From Bacteroides thetaiotaomicron VPI-5482 (lineage in GTDB: Bacteria > Bacteroidota > Bacteroidia > Bacteroidales > Bacteroidaceae), in the NCBI RefSeq assembly GCF_000011065.1, contig NC_004663.1, forward strand, positions 3,472,001 through 3,536,000: 64,000 nt of DNA, in the 5' to 3' direction. Shown piece after piece: positions 1 to 7,881 of the stretch (within the stretch, counting starts at the first letter, position 1; every line of letters begins with the position of its first letter). The translations under genes and the position numbers were made by a program. A model generated the notes under the pieces. That model was not told where the DNA came from and searched no databases. It saw only the letters and a list, made by a program, of their open reading frames with translations.

Positions 1-1581
1 ACCACCTCTCTGGAAATAATAACGCTTGATAATTTCATTAGCAATCATTCTCTTGATATCCTTAGAGAAATAATCCAGGTCACGGTCAAGATTATGATTC
101 AACTTCTTTTCCAGTGCCTTGAACTCTTCGGCAGCATCTGTCATATAGCCTTCAAATTCAGCAGCCTCTTTCAGTGTTTTCAGAATCTTCTCACTCTGCT
201 GGTCATATTTGAAATCGGCCTTCTTCACCAGTTCCTTGAAATCATTGTAATCAGCATCCGTCACTACAAACTTTTCAGGAGCAGCTACAGTAGGATGCTT
301 CAAGCAGTATTGAGTTGCATAGTCAAAAATCAGATTATCACGTACGAGATAGAACAAGATATTCGGGAGTTTTTCCTGCTTGACAGTAATATCAGGCATT
401 ACACCACCTCCGTCACGTACTTCACGTCCGGCAGCAGTATAGAATACGTTAGTCAGACTGTCGGGAATCGTTCCCACACTTCCATCTTCGTTCCGGTGCT
501 TATAGTCGATCGCCTGCACACAACGTCCGCTTGGGATATAATATTTGGAAGTAGTCACTTTCATCATTCCTCCATAAGGTAAAGAACGGGGAACCTGTAC
601 AAGTCCCTTTCCAAATGTACGGTTACCAACAATAACGGCACGATCAAGGTCTTGCAATGAGCCCGACAGGATTTCTGAAGCAGAAGCCGTACCACTGTTT
701 ACCAATACGGCAATCGGAATATCCAGATCCAGCGGTTCACGCAAAGTCTTGTATGTGTTGCTTGCCTGTTTCGTCTTTCCCTTGGTGGTTACGATTACTT
801 TTCCACGGGGCAGGAAATAATTGGCTATTTCCACTGCTTCATCCAACAGACCGCCACCGTTATTACGGAGGTCGATGACCAGAGAAGTAGCTCCCTGTTT
901 CTTCAGATCCAGCAATGCTTTTTTGAAATCCTTGGAAGGGTTGCCGGAGAATGTGCTCAGGCTGATATATCCCACTTTATTATCCATCACGGTAGCATAT
1001 GGGATGGCAGGGGTCTGAATAGATTCACGTACGATAGTAAACTCCATCGGGGTTTGTCCGCCTTTCTCATTAGGACGCTCCACTTTCAGTTTAAAGCTCG
1101 TACCCGCCTGTCCGCGCAACATCTGGCTGACTTCCGAATTATTCTTTCCAAGGAGATCTTTTCCGTCTATTTCCATCAGGATATCTCCCGCCTTCAGTCC
1201 CGCTTTGGCCGCCGGAGTTCCCTCGAACGGTTCGGCAATCATGGAACGTTTCAGCTTCGTATTATAGGTAATAAGAGAACCGATACCTCCAAAGCTTCCT
1301 TTCACCATCTGTTCCAGTTCGCTTTGATCTTCCTCCGGGTAATATTCTGTATAAGGATCCAGCGAGAAAAGCATATTGTCGATTCCTTCGCGAATGGTCT
1401 TGTTCGGATCAATGGTATCCACGTAGAACATATCCAGTTCTTTCACAATCGCATTAAATGTATCCAGATTCTTGGCAATCTGGAAATTGCGGTCGTCTCC
1501 ACTCTTAAAACTAAAGAAAGCTACAGTAGCTATTACAGCCACCAAAACAAGAGCTATCCGCCTATTCAGCAATTTTTTCAT
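1..1581 (-). CDS. S41-family C-terminal processing peptidase (CtpA-like), 3' end cut by window edge
   Basis: Periplasmic or envelope serine protease of the tail-specific/CtpA family; 527 codons are visible and the C-terminus lies outside the window. The N-terminus (MKKLLNRRIALVLVAVIATV) is a signal anchor. A PDZ domain follows (around residues 95-175, with GLKAGDILMEIDGKDLLG), then the protease domain with LVIDLRNNGGGLLDEAVEIA. The catalytic pair is visible: Ser300 in GTASASEI and Lys325 in NRTFGKGLVQ, 25 residues apart as is usual in the family. The gene starts 45 bases after the upstream sugar-kinase stop on the same strand, so the two are probably co-transcribed. Family assignment is firm; the substrate is unknown. 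Confidence 0.93.
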   Translation of the reverse strand, partial: MKKLLNRRIALVLVAVIATVAFFSFKSGDDRNFQIAKNLDTFNAIVKELDMFYVDTIDPNKTIREGIDNMLFSLDPYTEYYPEEDQSELEQMVKGSFGGIGSLITYNTKLKRSMIAEPFEGTPAAKAGLKAGDILMEIDGKDLLGKNNSEVSQMLRGQAGTSFKLKVERPNEKGGQTPMEFTIVRESIQTPAIPYATVMDNKVGYISLSTFSGNPSKDFKKALLDLKKQGATSLVIDLRNNGGGLLDEAVEIANYFLPRGKVIVTTKGKTKQASNTYKTLREPLDLDIPIAVLVNSGTASASEILSGSLQDLDRAVIVGNRTFGKGLVQVPRSLPYGGMMKVTTSKYYIPSGRCVQAIDYKHRNEDGSVGTIPDSLTNVFYTAAGREVRDGGGVMPDITVKQEKLPNILFYLVRDNLIFDYATQYCLKHPTVAAPEKFVVTDADYNDFKELVKKADFKYDQQSEKILKTLKEAAEFEGYMTDAAEEFKALEKKLNHNLDRDLDYFSKDIKRMIANEIIKRYYFQRGG

Positions 1582-1625
1582 ATATCTTTCATTAAAATGA
1601 GACGTAAAAGTAACTCAAACCTTGG

Positions 1626-2615
1626 TTATTCCGCCAGAACCTTGTTAATATTTAACTTAATTTCATCCCAGCGCTCCGGAGAGATTGTTGTTCCAATCAC
1701 CTGAATAACATTTCCCGAGAGAATAGAACCAATTTTTGCACATTTTTCGAGCGAGTATCCGCACGTCAGACCATACAGAAATCCGGCAGCGAAATAATCG
1801 CCTGCGCCGGTGGTATCCAGAACTTTTTCTACAGGAATAGCCGACACTTTAATTTCTTCCGTACCTTTACGGATATAAGATCCGTTTGCTCCAACTTTCA
1901 CAATAGCAATGCTGCATTTCTTGGCTATCACTCTCAGAGCTTCCTCCGGTTCTTCGCCGGTAAATGCTTTCGCTTCTTCCTCGTTTGCAAAAACGATATC
2001 CACATACTTATTTATTAATAAGGAGAAAAATTCCAGATCATTCTCCACGATATTATAACTTGCCATGTCGAGACAGATTTGCAGGCCAGCCTCTTTAGCC
2101 AGTTCGATGGCATGAAGAATCATTTCGTGATCCTGAACAAGGTATCCTTCTATAAATAAGTATGCATATCCTTTGAACATCTCCAATGTCAGATCTTCAG
2201 CTTTCAAAGAAGCGGCCGCTCCCAGATAAGTACCAAAAGTACGCTCTCCATCCTGAGAAATAAAAGTGGATGCCACTCCCGAAGGAAGCTGTTCGGAGGT
2301 CAATAAATTGTCTTCAATATTATTTTTCTGCAGATTTTTCCGAAAAAAATCGCCATAATGATCATTTCCTACTTTTCCGATAAAACCTGTTCCGGCACCC
2401 AGACAAGCGAGTCCAAGTATGGCATTTCCTGCCGATCCGCCTGTTGCCAGATGCGTTTTCATTTGTGAAAATTTTGTGTTAATCTGCTGTAACTTAGCGT
2501 CATCGATGAGTTGCATGCTTCCCTTGGGTAATTCCAGTTCATCCAAGAGTGTATCGTCTTTCAGGGTTGCAAGTACGTCTATCAGGGCGTTGCCCAATCC
2601 TATTATTTTGTCCAT
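1626..2615 (-). CDS. PfkB-family carbohydrate/nucleoside kinase (adenosine-kinase-like)
   Basis: Cytoplasmic ATP-dependent kinase of the ribokinase/PfkB fold, about 329 residues. The N-terminal signature is GNALIDVL, the glycine-rich substrate segment is ATGGSAGNAILGLACLGAG (about residue 60), and the C-terminal ATP/anion-hole motif is LDTTGAGDYFAAGFLYG with the catalytic Asp. By overall pattern it looks like the Bacteroidetes 'adenosine kinase' group, but substrate cannot be read from the sequence. A frame upstream would begin at a TTG (2621); the ATG at 2615 is preferred because it begins directly at MDKIIGLGNALID. A TATCTTTG -7 box lies 18 bases upstream. It is followed by the S41 protease gene in an apparent two-gene unit. 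Confidence 0.88.
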   Translation of the reverse strand: MDKIIGLGNALIDVLATLKDDTLLDELELPKGSMQLIDDAKLQQINTKFSQMKTHLATGGSAGNAILGLACLGAGTGFIGKVGNDHYGDFFRKNLQKNNIEDNLLTSEQLPSGVASTFISQDGERTFGTYLGAAASLKAEDLTLEMFKGYAYLFIEGYLVQDHEMILHAIELAKEAGLQICLDMASYNIVENDLEFFSLLINKYVDIVFANEEEAKAFTGEEPEEALRVIAKKCSIAIVKVGANGSYIRKGTEEIKVSAIPVEKVLDTTGAGDYFAAGFLYGLTCGYSLEKCAKIGSILSGNVIQVIGTTISPERWDEIKLNINKVLAE

Positions 2616-2632
2616 TCTCAATATTTTTTTTG

Positions 2633-2640
2633 CAAAGATA
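2633..2640 (-). promoter_or_regulatory. -7 box of the PfkB kinase gene
   Basis: On the minus strand TATCTTTG matches the Bacteroides -7 consensus TAnnTTTG and lies 18 bases before the ATG at 2615. No good -33 TTTG is found at the usual 19-21 base spacing, so only the -7 box is supported. Confidence 0.5.
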
Positions 2641-2671
2641 TTGCATATTTCAAAAAAACCTACTACTTTTG
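2640..2671 (+). promoter_or_regulatory. Promoter of the tandem tRNA-Asn genes
   Basis: ATTG (2640-2643), a 20-base spacer and TACTTTTG (2664-2671) resemble the Bacteroides -33/-7 promoter. The -7 box ends 21 bases before the first tRNA. It is divergent from, and overlaps, the promoter region of the PfkB kinase. Confidence 0.5.
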
Positions 2672-2692
2672 CATCGCAATTGAGAAAAACAT

Positions 2693-2766
2693 TCTTCCTT
2701 AGCTCAGTCGGTTAGAGCATCTGACTGTTAATCAGAGGGTCCTTGGTTCAAGTCCAAGAGGAAGAG
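2693..2766 (+). tRNA. tRNA-Asn (anticodon GTT), copy 1
   Basis: A 74-base cloverleaf. The acceptor stem TCTTCCT pairs perfectly with AGGAAGA and the D-arm begins GCTCAG. The anticodon arm TCTGA-CTGTTAA-TCAGA reads GTT, giving Asn. The T-arm is CTTGG-TTCAAGT-CCAAG and the discriminator base is G. CCA is not encoded. Confidence 0.96.
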
Positions 2767-2793
2767 CAAAACTGAAATTCTTGATTGCAACAT

Positions 2794-2867
2794 TCTTCCT
2801 TAGCTCAGTCGGTTAGAGCATCTGACTGTTAATCAGAGGGTCCTTGGTTCAAGTCCAAGAGGAAGAG
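2794..2867 (+). tRNA. tRNA-Asn (anticodon GTT), copy 2
   Basis: Identical over its whole 74 bases to the copy 101 bases upstream, with the same stems and GTT anticodon. The 27-base spacer has no promoter, so both copies are probably cut from one transcript that ends at the hairpin just downstream. Confidence 0.96.
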
Positions 2868-2869
2868 CA

Positions 2870-2904
2870 AAAAGAGGTGTATCGAAAGATAGACCTCTTT
2901 TTTG
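2870..2904 (+). terminator. Rho-independent terminator after the tRNA-Asn pair
   Basis: AAAAGAGGT (2870-2878) pairs perfectly with ACCTCTTTT (2893-2901) and is followed by more T residues. It begins three bases after the second tRNA. Confidence 0.85.
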
Positions 2905-3291
2905 TTTCTGCTCTTCTCCCCCCTGCTTCGAAAATAGAGGGTCAGTCCGAAAACCGAAACTCTCATCCCCTTCTTTTATTCACAAAAACATTCTTGTCTT
3001 TTGATGGTCTATAAAACTTTAAAGATTCAAAGGTTAACAATAAACTTTCCATCTGAATAAAGTAAGTTCTTTGGGTACATGAATTAATTCGTCCGGCTAT
3101 AGGCATTCTTTCGTCCGCCTATAGCCGGACGAAAGTTTGCCTATAGGCAACGTTGCGTTTGCCCATAGGCGGACGAATTAATTTATGAAGAGAAAGTACT
3201 TATTTGTAGAACAGCAACAACATAATGTAAGCATTGGCATTCATTATAGTTTATATATTAAAGAGAGTCTTCGGGAAGACGACAAGCTACC
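2905..3291. other. Intergenic stretch without a gene, holding the 102-bp palindrome array
   Basis: Between the tRNA terminator and the stop of the ComF-like gene on the other strand. A frame at 3185-3586 starts here but is mostly the shadow of comF. Apart from the palindrome array at 3082-3183 I see only A+T-rich sequence with no tRNA, promoter box or conserved frame. Confidence 0.6.
3082..3183. repeat. 102-bp array of four 10-bp palindromes at 22-bp pitch with 13-bp terminal inverted repeats (element A)
   Basis: The terminal inverted repeats are AATTAATTCGTCC (3082-3094) and GGACGAATTAATT (3171-3183), exact reverse complements. Between them lie GGCTATAGGC (3095), GCCTATAGCC (3117), GCCTATAGGC (3139) and GCCCATAGGC (3161), each start 22 bases after the last and separated by 12-base spacers. 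Palindromes 1 and 2 are reverse complements of each other. The element sits between a plus-strand tRNA operon and a minus-strand gene, that is, at a convergent junction. Element B at 45721-45822 has the same length and geometry with different sequence. Function unknown. Confidence 0.9.
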
Positions 3292-3999
3292 CTATTCTGC
3301 CATAGCCAACGTCAACACACTAATCCGTACTCCTTCAATCTCTGCCAGCCGAGAAGCGCACGCTACGGTAGTCGCTCCAGTCGTCAACACATCATCTACT
3401 ATTAATATATGCTTTCCTGCCAAATACTCCGAACGATGCAATTCGAAGATTCCATCTACATTCTCCCAACGTTCTAAAGCTGACTTTTGTGTTTGCGTTT
3501 CCGTATTCTTCCGGCGTATGATTGCTTCGGTATCCACCGGAATACCTGTTACGGCCATAATCCCGCGCGATATCCATTCACTTTGATTGTAGCCACGTAT
3601 CTGCTGTTTCTTCTTATGCAAAGGGATGGGAATGATTACATCAACTCCATGAAAGAAGTCGGAAGCCTGCAATTCGGATGCCATATATCGTCCCATAATA
3701 GCACCAATTTCTTTTTGTCCTCCATATTTGAGTTGGTGGAGAACTTGCCGAAAATCACTTCCTTTGCGATAAAAGAAAAAAGAAGTGGCACGTTCCAGAG
3801 GAAACTTACCCCAAAAGAGTTTTTCTACCGGATTGTCTTTCCGAAGATGATAATCGGTACGAGGCAAGTTTATATTGCACATGGTGCAAATACACTCTTC
3901 TCCTTTAGCCAACGATCCGCCACAAACGACGCAGCAACGGGGAAACCAAAGGGACAAAAAAGAATAAAGCCAATCTTTTATAAGTAATGTGTGTTTCAT
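3292..3999 (-). CDS. ComF-family phosphoribosyltransferase-like protein
   Basis: Cytoplasmic protein of 235 residues. The N-terminal Cys cluster (CCVVCG near residue 22 and CICTMC near 36) is the zinc-ribbon-like part of ComF proteins. The C-terminal half carries the type-I phosphoribosyltransferase PRPP loop ILIVDDVLTTGAT (about residues 200-212). Length is normal for the family. ComF is linked to DNA uptake in some bacteria, but in Bacteroidetes its role is not established. It follows the inositol-phosphatase-like gene by 31 bases on the same strand, so the two probably form an operon. Confidence 0.9.
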   Translation of the reverse strand: MKHTLLIKDWLYSFLSLWFPRCCVVCGGSLAKGEECICTMCNINLPRTDYHLRKDNPVEKLFWGKFPLERATSFFFYRKGSDFRQVLHQLKYGGQKEIGAIMGRYMASELQASDFFHGVDVIIPIPLHKKKQQIRGYNQSEWISRGIMAVTGIPVDTEAIIRRKNTETQTQKSALERWENVDGIFELHRSEYLAGKHILIVDDVLTTGATTVACASRLAEIEGVRISVLTLAMAE

Positions 4000-4030
4000 A
4001 GTAGTAGCTATTTATACAATCGCAGCAGTC

Positions 4031-4834
4031 TTACATATCCAACGGAGGAACTTCTGCTAAGAGTTTCAAAAATAAAGGATGCAGGTATCCATTGGTTGCA
4101 ATAATATGATGACCTTCTATAAAATGGTCGTCACCATAGAAATTAGTCACGCGACCGCCTGCTTCCAACACAATCAGGGCAGCCGCCGAATAATCCCACT
4201 TACCGATAAACGCTTCGGCCCATGCATCAAAACGACCATTAGCTATATAACAGATTGCAGCCGCAGCCGAACCGTTCATGCGAATGCCTCCCACGGCTCC
4301 ATAAAGGTTATCAATCAGATGGAGAGCCGTCGGTTTATACTGATCATAATTATAAGGTAATTCAGTAAACACAAATGCATTCTTGATATCCCGGACATCC
4401 GAAACATGAATTTCCTCACCATTCATGAAAGCCTTTCCTCCTTTCCAGGCATAGAAACATTCATTCCGGCAGACTTCATACACAACTCCCAAAAGCAATT
4501 CGGTACGACTGCGCAGAGCGATGCATACACAATAAGGAGCCTCATCATGAATATAATTCGTAGTTCCGTCCAACGGATCAATGACCCAGCAGTAAGGTTC
4601 GTCCTGATAAGTAGCAGAGCCTTCTTCCGTAATAAATCCTGCTTCGGGCAACAAGGCAGAAAGCGCTTTTACCAACCGTACTTCAGACTCTTTATCCACA
4701 TACGACACATAATCATGCGCATGTTTTTCCATAACACGCTCACGACGGAAGTTTTTCCGCTCTTCTTTCAGAAAATGCCCAGCTTCGGTAGCTATGCGGC
4801 ATACTTCAACTGTAAGTTGCTTTAAATCCAACAT
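4031..4834 (-). CDS. Inositol monophosphatase family protein (SuhB/IMPase-like)
   Basis: Mg2+-dependent sugar-phosphate phosphatase fold, 267 residues from the chosen ATG. Metal-site motifs are present in order: GFITEEGS (the Glu ligand), WVIDPLDGTTNYIH (the classic DPxDGT motif) and GKWDYSAAALIVLEAGG (the C-terminal WDxAA motif). The frame can be extended to an ATG at 4891, adding 19 residues. The start at 4834 is preferred because IMPases begin near this point and TACTTTTT, close to a -7 box, lies between the two ATGs. The substrate could be inositol phosphate, a nucleotide such as PAP, or another sugar phosphate. Confidence 0.88.
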   Translation of the reverse strand: MLDLKQLTVEVCRIATEAGHFLKEERKNFRRERVMEKHAHDYVSYVDKESEVRLVKALSALLPEAGFITEEGSATYQDEPYCWVIDPLDGTTNYIHDEAPYCVCIALRSRTELLLGVVYEVCRNECFYAWKGGKAFMNGEEIHVSDVRDIKNAFVFTELPYNYDQYKPTALHLIDNLYGAVGGIRMNGSAAAAICYIANGRFDAWAEAFIGKWDYSAAALIVLEAGGRVTNFYGDDHFIEGHHIIATNGYLHPLFLKLLAEVPPLDM

Positions 4835-5148
4835 TTCATCTTTATTATTAAAAAGTACATCGAAGGTATAGCTTTTCTTATGAAAAACCATCCAAAATGA
4901 GTATTATTTTCAGATAGACTATCAAACATTCAATTTTCAAGGCAGAAAAACATTCAATCACATTATAATATATTTTTCTGATCTGAGGAAATGAGAATTC
5001 CCTGCAATTTTCAGAACAGGCCCGGCCTCTTCCCACAAATATACGCAACAAAGAGCTACAGAAAACACAAAGTGACAGAATGCCAGATTTGCTTTTTACA
5101 TAAAAATTCCCGAATATTGCAATCTAATACTAATGCAAAGAGTTCCCT

Positions 5149-6690
5149 ATGAAAAGAGTAGATTCCGTTATATCCCTGATATACTCGTTATCTAAATCAG
5201 AAAAGAAGCACTTCTCCCTACAGGTTATCAAGGACAAGGAGGAAAAAGACTATCTGGTGATTTATGATATTATCATAAAGAGTAAACAACCGAATGGAAA
5301 TACTGTAAAAGAGGAATTTTACAGACGCAAGCCCAATGGCTCATTTGAAGTATCCATTCAATACTTATATGAAAAGCTGACGGATACGTTACTCACCCTG
5401 CGTAAAAAGAAAGATATCTATTACGATCTGCTGAATAATTTGTGCAAAGCCCGAATGCTTTATGAACGTTCTCTGTTTGAAGAGTGTTTCGAAATACTAT
5501 CCAATACAATAGAACAAGCACAATTCTATGAGAACAACGAAATTCTGACGATAGCTTTGAAGCTGGAACTGGAATATCTGCTCCGTCTGAACTTTCCCAA
5601 CATGACAGAACAGGAGCTTTTTCACAAACACTTCATCCAAAATGAAGCTTTGAAAAAGATTCGGAAAATCACAGAGCAATCTTCATTACACAACTTATTG
5701 AAATATCGTTTATCTCATATTGGCTCCATCAGAACAGTAAAGCAAAAACAGGATATGAATGACCTTATGGTCAACGAACTTTATATAGCCGCTTCTTCAG
5801 ACTCCGAAGGTAATTTTGAATTAACACGAAACCATAAACTTTTTCAGGCTAATTACCTGATGGGAGCAGGCGATTACAGAGCTGCCTTAAATTCATACAA
5901 AGAACTAGACTCATTATTTGAGCAGAATCAGCAGTTCTGGTCAAATCCTCCTATATACTATTTATCTGTACTCGAAGGAGTACTCGGTAGCCTGCGGTCT
6001 GTGAGCAACTATGACGAAATCCCCTACTTCCTTGATAAATTAAGAAAGCTTATATCAGACAGCACTTCGCTCGAATTTAAAGTAAATGCAACTTGCCTTC
6101 TCTTCCAATACGAACTATTTCCCTATCTGGATAAAGGAGATTTTTCGAAATGTACCCAACTTATGGCAGACTACCAGGAAATACTTTATGATAAAGAAGC
6201 CTGGTTAGGCCCTATTCGAAAAAGTGAATTATTGCTTTACACCACACTCGTACACATTGGTAACCAAGAATATAAAACTGCTAAAAAGTATATCAGCAAC
6301 GCTATCATAGACCATAACATAAAGTATCTGCCTTTAATGAGAACTATTCGTCTGGTCCGCCTCATCGTCTTTTATGAAGTGCAGGAGCATGAGCTAATCC
6401 AGTATGAATCCCGTTCCATCACCCGAAGTCTATCTTCGCCCAAAGAGCAGACTTTTAAAACAGAACGTATCATTTTATGGTTTCTGAATAAAAGAAATAT
6501 TCCCATCCTGAAAAAAGACAGAGAAGCATTTTGGGAAAAGTTGTCTCCTGAGATTCATGAATTATATAATAATAAATATGAAAGTCAGCTTTTACGCCTC
6601 TTTGACTTTACGGCGTGGATGGAATCCAAAATTCGGAAAGAAAAACTGTCTGAAGTCCTCAGAGCACGTGCTAGCGCAAAAGAATGTTAA
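5149..6690 (+). CDS. rusR: RusR, putative regulator of the ribose-scavenging locus
   Basis: A 513-residue predicted cytoplasmic protein without signal peptide or membrane segment. It is almost wholly alpha-helical, with helix pairs resembling degenerate TPRs from about residue 90 to the end. The N-terminus has the motif LSKSEKKHFSL followed by about 80 residues that could form a winged helix (YDIIIKSKQPNG, then VSIQYLYEKLTDTLLTL), but I cannot assign a known DNA-binding family. The name rests on position: it precedes rusK1 in the same direction with 228 bases between, as I recall for rusR in B. thetaiotaomicron. The gene looks A+T-rich compared with the 25-45 kb region. Direct regulatory action is inferred from published context, not from sequence. 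Confidence 0.7.
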   Translation: MKRVDSVISLIYSLSKSEKKHFSLQVIKDKEEKDYLVIYDIIIKSKQPNGNTVKEEFYRRKPNGSFEVSIQYLYEKLTDTLLTLRKKKDIYYDLLNNLCKARMLYERSLFEECFEILSNTIEQAQFYENNEILTIALKLELEYLLRLNFPNMTEQELFHKHFIQNEALKKIRKITEQSSLHNLLKYRLSHIGSIRTVKQKQDMNDLMVNELYIAASSDSEGNFELTRNHKLFQANYLMGAGDYRAALNSYKELDSLFEQNQQFWSNPPIYYLSVLEGVLGSLRSVSNYDEIPYFLDKLRKLISDSTSLEFKVNATCLLFQYELFPYLDKGDFSKCTQLMADYQEILYDKEAWLGPIRKSELLLYTTLVHIGNQEYKTAKKYISNAIIDHNIKYLPLMRTIRLVRLIVFYEVQEHELIQYESRSITRSLSSPKEQTFKTERIILWFLNKRNIPILKKDREAFWEKLSPEIHELYNNKYESQLLRLFDFTAWMESKIRKEKLSEVLRARASAKEC

Positions 6691-6698
6691 AGAGTAAG

Positions 6699-6737
6699 GT
6701 GTTTGATTCGTATTTCAGACGATAAAAACACTCTTTT
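6699..6737 (+). terminator. Imperfect hairpin after rusR
   Basis: GTGTTTGATTCGT and ACGATAAAAACAC can pair with a few mismatches and are followed by TCTTTTC. It could end the rusR transcript and separate it from the rusK1 operon. Weak. Confidence 0.35.
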
Positions 6738-6918
6738 CAAATCTCCATTTTCTCTTTGTAATTATATAAATTCGCTTCACATTACCTCTATATTCTCTCC
6801 TCTATACAAGGAAAATCCAATATAAGATATCATTTTTGAGATTATATAAACCAATTATTAATGTAGAAAACTATGCATGATTATTGCTTTCATTTGCATA
6901 GTCTTAATTTTTAATACT

Positions 6919-7842
6919 ATGGAAACTATATCAATTCATAGACCCAAAATTGTAGTCATCGGTAGTTGCAATACCGATATGGTCGTGAAAGCCAACAGAC
7001 TACCTGTTCCCGGAGAAACCATACTAGGCGGAACCTTCTACATGAATCCCGGTGGCAAAGGAGCTAATCAGGCGATTGCAGCCGCCCGACTGGGAGCTGA
7101 AGTCACCTTCATATCCAAAATCGGATATGATTTGTTCGGCCTGCAAGCATTGGAAATATACAGATCAGAGAAAATTAATACGGAATATATATTTACCGAC
7201 CAGAAAAGTCCGTCCGGAGTTGCACTTATCTCCGTAGATTCTTTCGGTGAAAATAGCATTATCGTAGCACCGGGAGCAAGCCGTTCGCTTTCTATTGAGG
7301 ATATCAATAAAGCCGAAGAAAAAATCAAGGAAGCTGATATTATTCTCATGCAACTTGAGATTCCCATAGACACAGTGGAATATGCAGCTACTATTGCTTG
7401 CAAATATGGGAAAAAGGTAATCCTCAATCCGGCTCCCGCGTCCAGCCTGAGCAACTCATTCTTAATGAACGTGCACACCATACTCCCCAACCGCATTGAA
7501 GCGGAAATGTTATCCGGAATCAAAGTGATGAATATAGAAAGCGCTCATCGTGCCGCTCAGGCTATCGGAGAGAAAGGTATAGAGAATGTTGTCATTACTT
7601 TAGGTAAAGACGGGGCTTACGTAAAAGAGAAAGATGAATATACCATGATTCCCGCAAAGGAAGTAGAGACGATTGACACAACAGGTGCCGGAGATGTATT
7701 TTGCGGAGCATTCAGCGTCTGCCTGTCTGAAGGGCATTCACTCGCTAAATCTGTGAAATTTGCCAATGCGGCGGCAGCTATAGCAGTCACGCGAATCGGT
7801 GCACAGAGTGCGATTCCTTATAAAAGAGAAGTTGTGCTATAA
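6919..7842 (+). CDS. rusK1: RusK1, ribokinase
   Basis: PfkB-family kinase that turns free D-ribose into ribose 5-phosphate in the cytoplasm, about 307 residues. Motifs: VVIGSCNTDMV near the N-terminus, the glycine-rich PGGKGANQAIAAARLGA, VILNPAPAS, LPNRIEAEMLSG, and the catalytic IDTTGAGDVFCGAFSV with Asp as base. These are ribokinase hallmarks. The open frame reaches an ATG at 6877, which would add a hydrophobic 14-residue start (MIIAFICIVLIFNT) unlike any ribokinase, so ATG 6919 is preferred. First gene of a tight seven-gene operon; rusK2 follows after 39 bases. Confidence 0.92.
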   Translation: METISIHRPKIVVIGSCNTDMVVKANRLPVPGETILGGTFYMNPGGKGANQAIAAARLGAEVTFISKIGYDLFGLQALEIYRSEKINTEYIFTDQKSPSGVALISVDSFGENSIIVAPGASRSLSIEDINKAEEKIKEADIILMQLEIPIDTVEYAATIACKYGKKVILNPAPASSLSNSFLMNVHTILPNRIEAEMLSGIKVMNIESAHRAAQAIGEKGIENVVITLGKDGAYVKEKDEYTMIPAKEVETIDTTGAGDVFCGAFSVCLSEGHSLAKSVKFANAAAAIAVTRIGAQSAIPYKREVVL

Positions 7843-7881
7843 ACGAGATAAGACCTAGGTTAAACACATAAATCTGTTCAA

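Noticed and set aside
3082..3183. CRISPR array
   Set aside because: Repeats are only 10 bp, palindromic, with 12-bp spacers and terminal inverted repeats; no cas genes in the window.
4943..4980. CAGAAAAA/TTTTTCTG inverted repeat before rusR
   Set aside because: Eight A/T-rich base pairs with a 22-base loop between divergent genes; likely chance.
6877..6918. N-terminal hydrophobic extension of RusK1
   Set aside because: Ribokinases are cytoplasmic and begin close to the VVIGS strand; the inner ATG at 6919 fits better.
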